Source: JAWLGW01 sp964569055
GTDB taxonomy: Bacteria > Planctomycetota > J058
Assembly: GCA_964569055.1 (NCBI GenBank)
Contig: CAZMSZ010000360.1
Coordinates: forward strand, 1-7,619
DNA length: 7,619 nt
Reading direction: 5' to 3'
The translations under genes and the position numbers were made by a program. Below, in pieces: positions 1-6,179 of this stretch. Under the pieces are notes generated by a model. That model searched no databases, was not told where the DNA came from, and saw nothing but the letters and a program-made list of their open reading frames with translations. How positions within the stretch are numbered: position 1 is the stretch's first letter; each line of letters begins with the position of its first letter.

Positions 1-3
1 GAC

Positions 4-28
4 TCTGGGGGGGCGGAGCCCCCCCAGA
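4..28. repeat. Strong GC-rich hairpin at the window edge
   Basis: Positions 4-14 (TCTGGGGGGGC) are perfectly complementary to 18-28, giving an 11-bp stem closed by a GGA triloop. On neither strand is it followed by a clear T-run, so it is not a textbook intrinsic terminator. It could still end transcription of a gene lying left of the window, or be a copy of a dispersed intergenic palindrome, which high-GC genomes often carry. The stem is seen directly; the role is inferred. Confidence 0.6.
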
Positions 29-110
29 AACCACGCAGGTGGCAATTTGCGAGCACGCAGCCAAGCGCAGCTCACCCTGCTCGGGCATACAGCACCACAC
101 CTCGCGCGAA

Positions 111-168
<58 letters not shown>

Positions 169-249
169 ACCCCGTCGGAACCCGGGCCCGACTCCGTACA
201 ATCCGCTCCCAACGGGAACCCCGCCCATGAGCCCACACCCCACCACCGC

Positions 250-1326
250 ATGAGGCCCGGCGCGCTCTCGGGCGTGCTCGCGCACGCCGCCGGGGCCGCC
301 GCCTGGGCGGCCCTGTGTCGGCGGCTGTATGCGGTCGACCGGCGCGCCGACGAGGTGCACCACGTCGAGACCGGCGACGGGTGGCGGCTCGCGCTCTCGC
401 GCTGGCATGCGGCGGCCGGGGCGCCGCGGCGGCGGCTGCCGGTGCTGCTGTGCCCGGGGCTGTCGGCCAACCGGCACGCGTTCGACCTCGCGCCCGAGGT
501 CTCGCTGGCGCGTCACCTCGCCGAGCGGGGGTTCGACACCTGGTGCCTCGAGCTGCGCGGGCACGGGCTGAGCGAGGCGCCCGGGCCCCTGGGGCCGCGC
601 CGTTACGGGTGGGACTTCGACGCGCACGTGGAGGAGGACGCGCCGGCCGCGCTGCGCGGCGTCCTGGACGCGACCGGCGCGCCGCGCGTGCTGTGGGTCG
701 GGCACAGCATGGGCGGGATCCTGCTCTACGCGCTGCTGGCGCGCGGCGCGCGCGAGGTGCGCGCGGGGGTCACGATCGGGAGCGCGCTCGACTACAGCGG
801 CACGCCGAGCGACTTCCACGCGGCGATCCGCGCGCTGGCCGTGGCGCGCGCCGTGCCCGCCGTGCCGCTCGGGCCGCTGGCGCTGGTGACCGCGCCGCTG
901 GCGGGGCGCCGCCCCAATCGGCTGGAGGAGTTCAACCTGTGGCCCGCGAACGTGGCGCCCGAGCTGGTCCGGCGGCTCAACGCCTCGACGTTCCACCCGG
1001 TCTCCTCGCCGGTCCTGGTGCAGCTCGCGACGGCGTTCGAGCCGGGCGGCCTGCGGGCGCGCGACGGGCGGACCCGCTACCTCGACGGCCTCGCGGCGGT
1101 GGACACGCCGGTGCTGGCGCTCGCCGGGAGCCACGACCGGCAGTGCGCGCCGGCGGCCGCGCGCCGCACGGTGGAGGCGCTGGGCGGGGCGAGGCGGCTG
1201 ATCGTGCACGGACCCGACGGTGATCGGCCGACTGCGTACGGCCACTTCGACCTGTTGATCGGTCGCGAGGCGCCGCGCGAGGTGTGGCCCGAGCTGGTGC
1301 ACTGGCTCGCGGCCCACGACGCGTGA
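250..1326 (+). CDS. Alpha/beta-hydrolase fold protein (lipase/esterase-like)
   Basis: This 358-residue protein is a serine hydrolase of the alpha/beta fold, probably acting on an ester or lipid; the substrate cannot be told from sequence. A strand and oxyanion-region segment lies near residues 64-78 (LPVLLCPGLSANRHAFD). The LELRGHG motif at 100-106 is typical of the fold. The nucleophile elbow GHSMGG at 151-156 gives Ser153. Asp296 in AGSHD (292-296) and His332 in YGHFDLL complete a plausible triad in the right order and spacing. A lid-like helical insert occupies roughly 185-285. No convincing export signal is seen; the N-terminus is Ala-rich and only mildly hydrophobic. The ATG at 250 has no clear Shine-Dalgarno sequence. 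The stop overlaps the GTG of the next gene (GTGA at 1323-1326), which points to translational coupling. Length and motifs resemble the lysosomal-lipase/PHA-depolymerase-like branch, an inference from recall only. Confidence 0.9.
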   Translation: MRPGALSGVLAHAAGAAAWAALCRRLYAVDRRADEVHHVETGDGWRLALSRWHAAAGAPRRRLPVLLCPGLSANRHAFDLAPEVSLARHLAERGFDTWCLELRGHGLSEAPGPLGPRRYGWDFDAHVEEDAPAALRGVLDATGAPRVLWVGHSMGGILLYALLARGAREVRAGVTIGSALDYSGTPSDFHAAIRALAVARAVPAVPLGPLALVTAPLAGRRPNRLEEFNLWPANVAPELVRRLNASTFHPVSSPVLVQLATAFEPGGLRARDGRTRYLDGLAAVDTPVLALAGSHDRQCAPAAARRTVEALGGARRLIVHGPDGDRPTAYGHFDLLIGREAPREVWPELVHWLAAHDA

Positions 1327-1988
1327 GCGACGCCGGCCGGCGGCGACGCGAGCGCGAGGCGCTGCTGGGTGGAGAGCAGGCCGGTGCGCGCCTGTGGAGC
1401 GAGCGGCTGCGGCGCGGCGAGAGCTCGCGCGAGCGGCTCGAGGTGGCGGCGCTCCTGGGGGAGCCCGGCGCGCGCGCCTTCCTGGGCGCCGACGCGCCCG
1501 AGGCGCTCGTCGACCCCGACCACGCCGACGCGCTGCGCGAGTGGGTGTGGGGGCTGCTCCCCGCGGGGCCGGCCGCGATCGTGCGCGCGCTGTGCGCCGC
1601 CGCCGAGGGCGCGCTCGACGAGGCCGAGGCCGGCGGCGAGGGGGAGGAGATCGAGGCCGGGCGCGCGGCGCTCGACGTCGTGCGGGCCTGGTCGGACGGG
1701 GCCCTGTCGGCCGCGGCCGCCCGGGAGCGGCTGAGCGCCGCGTCGAGCGAAGCGGAGCGCGCGGCCGAGACGGCCGGGCGCGTCGACGACCACCACCTCG
1801 CGCTCGCGCTCCACGCCTGCTCGCAGGTCGCGCGCGCCGCCGCGCTCGCGGCCGGCGGCGCGTCGCTCAAGCCGTTCCTCCAGCGGTGCGCCTTGGCGCT
1901 GCGCACGGGGCAGCAGGCCGGCGTCGCGCCCGCGAGCGCGGCGGCGGCGGCGCGCGCGGAGCTCCTCTCCTGGGCGCTCGGCGGGTAG
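1323..1988 (+). CDS. Helical Ala-rich protein of unknown function, coupled to the hydrolase
   Basis: The GTG at 1323 is chosen because it overlaps the hydrolase stop in a GTGA arrangement, giving 221 residues; an in-frame ATG at 1284 would overlap the hydrolase by 43 bp and is less likely. The protein is soluble, apparently all-helical, and rich in Ala, Glu and Arg, with no signal peptide or membrane segment. Near residues 28-54 it has the pattern RLRRGESSRERLEVAALLG followed by GAR and FLG. A helical segment with EWVWGLLPAGP lies at 73-83, and a segment with RAWSDGALSAAAARERL at 121-137. The last part (about 155-178) resembles the Ala-rich helices of Imm5-like predicted immunity proteins of polymorphic toxin systems, but this is a weak resemblance from memory and no toxin gene is nearby. 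The motif order matches the N-terminal 170 residues of the minus-strand protein at 3275-4174, suggesting a shared family. Function is unknown. Confidence 0.75.
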   Translation: MSDAGRRRREREALLGGEQAGARLWSERLRRGESSRERLEVAALLGEPGARAFLGADAPEALVDPDHADALREWVWGLLPAGPAAIVRALCAAAEGALDEAEAGGEGEEIEAGRAALDVVRAWSDGALSAAAARERLSAASSEAERAAETAGRVDDHHLALALHACSQVARAAALAAGGASLKPFLQRCALALRTGQQAGVAPASAAAAARAELLSWALGG

Positions 1989-2116
1989 CCGCGCGCCAGC
2001 GGTGACGCGCCCTCGAGGGACGGCGCCGCCCCCGCGAGCCCGGCCCCACCGGCCGACGGAGGGGCCGGCGCTCCTCACGACGGCAGCCCTCGAGCTCGCG
2101 CTGCCCGGCTCGGTGT
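1989..2116. other. Intergenic region between the unknown gene and the transporter
   Basis: This 128-bp spacer separates two same-strand genes. It contains one inverted repeat (2040-2068, listed separately). No clear promoter elements were recognised, so it is open whether the transporter is transcribed with the two genes upstream or separately. Confidence 0.4.
2040..2068 (+). terminator. Possible terminator hairpin downstream of the hydrolase pair
   Basis: CCGGCCCC at 2040-2047 is perfectly complementary to GGGGCCGG at 2061-2068, with a 13-nt loop. It sits about 50 bp after the stop at 1988 and before the transporter gene, a sensible place for termination or attenuation. No T-run follows, and chance GC palindromes are common in such GC-rich DNA, so confidence is low. 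Confidence 0.3.
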
Positions 2117-3268
2117 TTGCGCTCGCACCCGCTGCCTGCGCAGGAGGAGCCGCTGCGCCACCGCATTCTCGAGGTCCGCACCCGACCGCTCGTGACGCTG
2201 CTCGCCTGGGCCGGCGCGATCACGCTCGGGCTGTACTTCCTCTCGGTCGTGAAGCTGGTCGGGCTCGGGTTCCTCGTCGCCTGCGCCGTGGCCGCGGCCA
2301 TGCGACCGCTGCGCGACGCGATCCCGGGGCCGCGCTGGCTGGGCGGCACGATCGCGGGGGTGATCCCGGCCCTGCTCGGCGCCGGCGTGGTCGCGCTGAT
2401 CTCGTGGATCGTGGTCGGGCCGCTCCAGGACCAGCTCGCTCAGTGGGGGCAGGTCGAGCGCGGCCTGAACGAGCTCCTCGCGCGCTGGGCGCATGCCCTC
2501 GGCGTGCCCACCGCGCCGACCGTCTCCGACCTCGCGGACCGGCTGCGGCTGCTGCTGATCCGCCGCGAGGAGCGGGTCGTCACGACCACCGCCAGCACGA
2601 TCGCCGGGGTGCTGGTCGTGATCGCGTTCCTGTTCTTCGGCAGCTTCTACCTGCTCACCGAGCGCGAGCGCCGGCTGCTGGGGCCGCTGCTCGAGCTGCT
2701 CCCGCCCGACCGCCGGCCGCAGGTCGCGGCGGCCGTGCACGCCCTCGAACCCAAGCTGCGCTGGTGGCTGATCGGCACTGTCACGAGCATGACCGTGGTC
2801 GGCCTGGCGTCCTGGGCCGGCTTCACCGCGCTCGGCCTGAAGATGGCCGTCCCGCTCGCCACCCTGGCGGCGCTCTCCGAGGTCATCCCGACGGTCGGCC
2901 CGGCGCTGGCCTTCCTGGTGGCCCTGATGGTCGGGTTCACCCAGGGCACCAGCACGGCGATCGGCGTGGCCGTGATCTACCTCACGATCCAGCTGCTCGA
3001 GTCGTACGTGCTCCTGCCGCTGATCATGCGGCAGGTGGTCCTGATCCCCCCCGTCGCGACCCTGTTCACCGTGGTCCTGTGGGGGCAGGTGTTCGGCGCG
3101 GCCGGCCTCCTGCTCGCGATCCCGATCGACCTCGTGCTGTGGACCTTCGCGGACCACCTGTTCCGCCGGCCCGACGCGAACCTGTGGACCCCCGCGCCCG
3201 CGCCGCCGCCGCCAGGCGCCACGAGCGAGGCGACGCCCCGGGAGCTCGAGCGCGCGGGCGCGCGGTAG
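2117..3268 (+). CDS. AI-2E/PerM family (UPF0118) inner-membrane transporter
   Basis: This polytopic inner-membrane protein is 383 residues long if started at the TTG at 2117, a usual length for the family. Hydrophobic segments lie near residues 27-62 (two close helices), 76-101, 160-181, 217-240, 245-275, 278-300 and 308-345. Family hallmarks are clear: SEVIPTVGP at 254-262, and LLPLIMRQVVLIPP at 299-312 followed by GQVFGAAGLLLAIP at 323-336. The soluble stretch between about 102 and 158 fits the family's extra-membrane domain. The C-terminus (358-383) is a Pro/Ala-rich tail. Members export small molecules or ions; some are Na+(Li+)/H+ antiporters and TqsA affects AI-2 signalling, so the family name does not prove a quorum-sensing role. 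The start is uncertain: TTG 2117 lacks a good ribosome site, whereas a perfect AGGAGG at 2142-2147 stands 5 nt before an in-frame CTG at 2153, which would give 371 residues. The gene ends 6 bp from the stop of the convergent minus-strand gene. Confidence 0.92.
   Translation: MRSHPLPAQEEPLRHRILEVRTRPLVTLLAWAGAITLGLYFLSVVKLVGLGFLVACAVAAAMRPLRDAIPGPRWLGGTIAGVIPALLGAGVVALISWIVVGPLQDQLAQWGQVERGLNELLARWAHALGVPTAPTVSDLADRLRLLLIRREERVVTTTASTIAGVLVVIAFLFFGSFYLLTERERRLLGPLLELLPPDRRPQVAAAVHALEPKLRWWLIGTVTSMTVVGLASWAGFTALGLKMAVPLATLAALSEVIPTVGPALAFLVALMVGFTQGTSTAIGVAVIYLTIQLLESYVLLPLIMRQVVLIPPVATLFTVVLWGQVFGAAGLLLAIPIDLVLWTFADHLFRRPDANLWTPAPAPPPPGATSEATPRELERAGAR
2142..2147 (+). promoter_or_regulatory. 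Shine-Dalgarno sequence suggesting a CTG start for the transporter
   Basis: AGGAGG is a full anti-16S match, spaced 5 nt from an in-frame CTG at 2153-2155 (residue 13 of the longer reading). The residues lost (MRSHPLPAQEEP) are not part of any membrane helix. CTG starts are rare, so this is a suggestion only. Confidence 0.4.
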
Positions 3269-3274
3269 CGTCGA

Positions 3275-4174
3275 CTACGCCGGGAGGCCGTGCGCGAGCT
3301 TCTTGCGCTCGCCGTCGAACTCGACCTCGATCTGCCGGGCGAGCGCGCGCACCACCTTGCCCTGGCCGAACTTGGCGTGCTCGATCACCTCGCCCACCGT
3401 GTAGCGTCCCTGCGGCGAGTACGGCTGCGCGCCGCGCCGGACCACCTTGGGCGCGGCCCGCCACAGCGGCGCCGCCAGCGCGCGCTCGAGCTCGCGGCGC
3501 GCGTCGGCCCGGGCCCAGCAGATCGCGCCCTCCCGCAGCCGGGTCGCCAGCTCGCTCGCCAGCGCGTCCTCGGCCTCGATCGAGAGCAGCGCGCGCAGCA
3601 AGGCCCAGGCGCGGTGCTCCTGCTCGTCCCAGTCCTCGAGCAGGTCGGCCTCTTCCATCTCCTCATGCAGCGCCTCGAGCCGCTCGCGCGCGGCGGCCGC
3701 GGCCTCCTCCAGCGAACCGCTGGGGCTCGCCGCCCACACCTCGACCGGCTCGCGCGCCTCGAGGGCGGGCGTCTCCCCCTCGTCGAGCTCGTCCGACTTG
3801 AAGGAGGCCCGCAGCGCCCCGCTCGTGAGCCGCACCAGCGCGAGCGTGGCCTGCCGCAGCGCGACCGCGCCCAGCGGGGCCAGCTCCTCGATCCAGGCGG
3901 CCAGCCGGCGGACGTCGTGCACCGGCGGCGACCCCGGCTCGGCCGCGAGCGCGCGGGCCGCCCCCGCATGCCCCGCGAGCGCCGCGGCGCGCACCAGCTC
4001 CTCGCGCAGCTCGCCGCGCCCGAGCCGATCCTGCAGCAACGCCGCCTGCTGCTCGTCCGACAGGTCGGCCGGCTTCTTGCCCCGCCCCACCAGGTCGCGC
4101 GCCTGCGCCAGCAGCTCCTCGGGCGCGGCGACCTCCGCGGCGCGCTCCTCGCTCCGGACCCGACCCTCCGCCAT
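3275..4174 (-). CDS. Unknown helical protein with C-terminal FGxGxV (CarD/UvrD-tail-like) domain
   Basis: This 299-residue protein has no signal peptide or membrane helix and is probably cytoplasmic. The start is well supported: AGGAGG (complement of 4181-4186) lies 6 nt before the ATG at 4174. Residues 20-240 are mainly charged helices, including RLGRGELREELVRAAALAG at 50-68, an AAWIEELAPLGA segment at 92-103, and a likely coiled coil with AARERLEALHEEMEEA at 161-176. After a linker, residues 258-296 form a small beta-rich module, with YTVGEVIEHAKFGQGKVV at 258-275 and then EVEFDGERKKLAHGL. This HxxFGxGxV pattern is like the Tudor-like C-terminal tail of UvrD/PcrA and the CarD-type N-domain, modules known to touch RNA polymerase; binding here is inferred. 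The helical part parallels the protein at 1323-1988. Its stop is 6 bp from that of the convergent transporter gene. Function is unknown. Confidence 0.85.
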   Translation of the reverse strand: MAEGRVRSEERAAEVAAPEELLAQARDLVGRGKKPADLSDEQQAALLQDRLGRGELREELVRAAALAGHAGAARALAAEPGSPPVHDVRRLAAWIEELAPLGAVALRQATLALVRLTSGALRASFKSDELDEGETPALEAREPVEVWAASPSGSLEEAAAAARERLEALHEEMEEADLLEDWDEQEHRAWALLRALLSIEAEDALASELATRLREGAICWARADARRELERALAAPLWRAAPKVVRRGAQPYSPQGRYTVGEVIEHAKFGQGKVVRALARQIEVEFDGERKKLAHGLPA

Positions 4175-4180
4175 GGGAAG

Positions 4181-4186
4181 CCTCCT
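4181..4186 (-). promoter_or_regulatory. Shine-Dalgarno sequence of the FGxGxV-domain gene
   Basis: On the minus strand this reads AGGAGG, 6 nt upstream of the ATG at 4174-4172. It fixes the start of that gene. Confidence 0.8.
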
Positions 4187-4197
4187 GCCGCCGTGCG

Positions 4198-4227
4198 GCC
4201 TCGCGCCTCCGCTCGCGGGCGCGAGGC
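4198..4227. repeat. Perfect 10-bp inverted repeat between the two minus-strand genes
   Basis: GCCTCGCGCC at 4198-4207 pairs perfectly with GGCGCGAGGC at 4218-4227 around a 10-nt loop. It lies 11 bp upstream of the ribosome binding site of the 3275-4174 gene and about 120 bp downstream of the TPR gene's stop. It could terminate or attenuate TPR-gene transcription, or act as a leader hairpin or operator. No T-run follows on the minus strand, so a classic terminator is unlikely. Confidence 0.55.
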
Positions 4228-4346
4228 GCTTCGATGACCATACCGCTGGCCATGCAGGTGACGTGATCGAGGTTCAGCGCGCCGCGCCAGGGCGCGTAGC
4301 ACGCGCTGCGGGGCGTGCAACCATCCGGATCGGGCGCTGCGCGTCC

Positions 4347-5676
4347 TCACCGCGGCGCGCGTCCCGCGCCGTCGCAGCCGAGCGCGCCCAGCCGCGGCTC
4401 GGCGGCGAGGAGCCGGACGCGCGACAGCCCGTGCTCGGCGGCGCGCGCCAGCAAGGTCCGGCCCTCCGCCCGGCGCGCGTCGGTCGCCGTCGGATCGAGC
4501 GCGATCCGCAGGGCCAAGAGGGCGGGGATCAGCGAGGAGGTGGGCTGACGGCCCCACAGCCCCTCGAGCTCGCGCTCGAGGGCCGCGAGCGACCGGGCCC
4601 CGGGGACCACGCAGCCGCGCGCGCGCGCCGAGAGCTCGATCCGGACCAGAGCGAGCTGCGCGGCGCGCAGGCCCGGGACGAGCGCGAGGCAACGGCGGAA
4701 GGCGCGCGCTCCCTCCGCGGCGTGGTGCGCGACCCTCCTCCCGCCGAGCTCGACCCCGTGCAGGTGAACGAAGCCCCGCGCGATCAGCGGCTCGGGCGCG
4801 CCAGGACCTGCCTCGACGTCCGGCCGGAGCGCGTCGAGCAGCCGGTCGGGGGGCACGACGACGCAGCGGGGCACGCTGGGCGCGAACAGCTCGTCGGCCC
4901 AGGTCGAGTCGCGCGCGACCGCCCACGCCCAGTCCCGCAGGCAGCCGATCCCGTCCCCCAGCCGGAAGCGCAGGCGCGCCCGCCCGACGCGGTTCGCGGC
5001 GTGGTCCGGCCCGAGCGCCACCGCGGCGTCCCAGGCGTCGCGCGCCTCCAACGGTCGACCCGCGGCCTCGGCGCTGCGGGCGGCCTCGGCGGCGGCGGCG
5101 CGCCCCGCCGACTGCACCACCGACGGGGGCTCGCTCGCCTCCTCGGCCCCGAGCCTCGTGAGCTCCACCCACGCCGCCTTCGCGGCCAGCGCCCATTGCC
5201 GCGCCGGCTCGGGGGCGGGGCTCGGGAGCGCCTCGAGCGCGTCGCGCAGCGCCTCGCGCGCGCGGGCGCGCAGCGCCGCCGCGGCGCGCGGCGGCGCGTC
5301 CTCGGCCAGCAGCTCGTAGGTGCGCGCCAGCCCGCGCGCGGCCCACAGCACCATGGGCTCGCCTCGGCCGAGCAGCGCCGCGGCCGCCTGCTCCCGCGGC
5401 GCGAGCGCGAGGGCGCGCGTGAACGCGACCCGGGCCGCGTCGAGGGCGANNNNNNNNNNNNNNNNNNNNNNNNNNNNNNNNNNNNNNNNNNNNNNNNNNN
5501 NNNNNNNNNNNNNNNNNNNNNNNNNNNNNNNNNNNNNNNNNNNNNNNNNCGAGCAGGGCCTCCGCCGCCGCGAGCACCTCGCCGACCGCCGCCGGGCGCT
5601 CCTGGGCGCGCGCCCCGGCCCCCGAGAGGAGCGCTCCCACCAGCACGAGCGCTCCGAGCTCCCTTCCCGTTCCCAT
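4347..5676 (-). CDS. Exported TPR-repeat protein, interrupted by an assembly gap
   Basis: The start at 5676 is supported by a minus-strand AGGAGG (complement of 5682-5687) 5 nt before the ATG. The N-terminus MGTGRELGALVLVGALLSGAG followed by ARAQE is a signal peptide with a likely AxA cleavage site, so the product should be periplasmic or outer-membrane associated. After about 42 residues the 100-N gap begins. Beyond it, the frame ending with the TGA at 4349-4347 continues with FTRALALAP just left of the gap. It then has tetratricopeptide-like helices such as EARDAWDAAVALGPDHAANRV and ARAFRRCLALVPGLRAAQLAL. The two sides are in different frames across the gap, but 100 Ns is a conventional placeholder, so the true gap length is unknown and one gene is the simplest reading. 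TPR arrays mediate protein contacts; partners are unknown. Near the C-terminus, about 300-320 residues after the gap, a helix pair (LLARAAEHGLSRVRLLAAEP) ends the array. The 172-bp spacing suggests possible co-transcription with the 3275-4174 gene. Confidence 0.75.
5450..5549. other. Assembly gap (100 Ns)
   Basis: Exactly 100 consecutive Ns. This is a common scaffolding placeholder, so the real missing length is unknown. It falls inside the TPR gene, between the signal-peptide region and the first readable repeat, and any frame comparison across it is meaningless. Confidence 0.98.
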
Positions 5677-5825
5677 GGGCTCCTCCTGGGCCGGAGAGTA
5701 GCGAGCCCGTGAGCGCGGGGTGTCGGCGCCGCTTCAAGCGCGCGTCAAAACCACGTCAACGTGCCCTCGACCCGCCGCGACGTCCCCCCTTGCGCGCCAG
5801 GCGTCCGCGCGGATATGAGGGACGC
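5677..5825. promoter_or_regulatory. Divergent promoter region between the TPR gene and the His/Cys-rich gene
   Basis: This 149-bp region must carry the promoters of the minus-strand TPR gene and probably of the plus-strand small His/Cys-rich gene. Its centre (5730-5765) is visibly richer in A and T than the flanks. On the minus strand there are two TTGACG hexamers (complements of 5754-5759 and 5743-5748), which match the sigma-70 -35 consensus in five of six bases. A good -10 box was not found, so the exact promoter is undecided. Confidence 0.5.
5752..5763. promoter_or_regulatory. Palindrome CACGTCAACGTG, candidate operator
   Basis: CACGT at 5752-5756 and ACGTG at 5759-5763 form a perfect inverted repeat with a 2-bp centre. 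The palindrome overlaps one of two direct CGTCAA copies (5743-5748 and 5754-5759) spaced 11 bp, about one helical turn. Its place in the divergent intergenic region, overlapping a -35-like hexamer, is what a dimeric regulator's site would look like. The regulator is unknown. Confidence 0.4.
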
Positions 5826-6179
5826 GTGGCTCCCGCTCGGCTGACTGGAACGACCCGCGCCCAGGCGACGCTCCTGCTGCTCGCCTTCGTGTGGGCGCTG
5901 CTCGCGGGCGCGTTCCTGCACCCGCTGGGCGAGGTCGCCCACGCGTGCGACGCGACCGCCGGCCACGTCGATACCGACCCCGAGCACACCCACGACCAGG
6001 CGCACTGCGGGCTGTGCCACCTCACGCGCGAGCTGGCCCACACCACGGCCCCAGCCCCGCCCCCCGCGGCGCAGGGCCCGACCCCGCGCGCGATCCTGCC
6101 GCGGGCGCCCCGGGCCGCGCCGCCCGGGCTCGCGCTCCGCTCCACTTTCCGTTCCCGCGCTCCGCCGGCCCGCGGCTAG
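5826..6179 (+). CDS. Small membrane-anchored His/Cys-rich protein (possible metal binding)
   Basis: The GTG at 5826 is chosen because a GAGGGA (5817-5822) stands just upstream and it gives a compact 117-residue protein; upstream codons in the same frame look non-coding (Arg/Pro-rich). Residues 13-35 (QATLLLLAFVWALLAGAFLHPL) form a signal peptide or anchor, so the rest should be periplasmic. Residues 39-72 carry a dense set of potential metal ligands: His39, Cys41, His47, His54, His56, His60, Cys61, Cys64, His65 and His72, including an HCxxCH motif at 60-65. The tail (73-117) is Pro/Ala-rich and ends SRAPPARG. Size, anchor, His/Cys cluster and the RAPP tail recall DUF2946/CzcI-like small proteins found beside heavy-metal transport genes; this is recognition from memory, not a database hit. 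HCxxCH is not a cytochrome c CxxCH misread: the CxxCH (61-65) is formally present, so haem attachment is an alternative. The porin-like gene follows 149 bp downstream. Confidence 0.7.
   Translation: MAPARLTGTTRAQATLLLLAFVWALLAGAFLHPLGEVAHACDATAGHVDTDPEHTHDQAHCGLCHLTRELAHTTAPAPPPAAQGPTPRAILPRAPRAAPPGLALRSTFRSRAPPARG

Larger units (their letters stand above)
4175..4346. other. Spacer between the TPR gene and the FGxGxV-domain gene
   Basis: This 172-bp stretch holds the inverted repeat at 4198-4227 and the ribosome binding site at 4181-4186. It is slightly less GC-rich around 4230-4270 than the coding DNA on each side, so a promoter for the downstream minus-strand gene could lie there. No clear -35/-10 pair was recognised. 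Confidence 0.4.

Noticed and set aside
1323..1988. Toxin-immunity module
   Set aside because: The Imm5-like look is limited to Ala-rich helices; the upstream partner is an ordinary alpha/beta hydrolase, and no polymorphic toxin, secretion marker or toxin domain is present.
977..2078. Long minus-strand open frames antisense to the hydrolase and its partner
   Set aside because: Ser/Ala/Arg-dominated translations with no motifs, opposite a hydrolase with an intact catalytic triad.
2117..3268. Quorum-sensing (AI-2) export locus
   Set aside because: The family name is historical; there is no luxS or lsr-type gene nearby, and family members include cation antiporters.
2002..3801. 599-codon plus-strand open frame
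   Set aside because: It runs through the transporter gene in another frame and into the antisense of the next gene; the translation is Arg/Ala/Pro-rich with no domain. It is a by-product of high GC.
3385..5676. 763-codon minus-strand open frame from the TPR gene start
   Set aside because: Its beginning is the real TPR signal peptide, but left of the gap this frame is low-complexity Arg/Gly/Pro; the frame ending at 4347 has the TPR-like sequence instead.
5815..5844. Nine-codon ATG open frame overlapping the start of the His/Cys-rich gene
   Set aside because: It is too short, has no ribosome site better than that used by the GTG at 5826, and shows no recognisable leader-peptide pattern.
3447..6179. 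910-codon plus-strand open frame
   Set aside because: It crosses the N gap and is antisense to two real genes. Only its last 117 codons (from 5826) have a signal/anchor, a ribosome site and natural-looking composition, and those are called separately.
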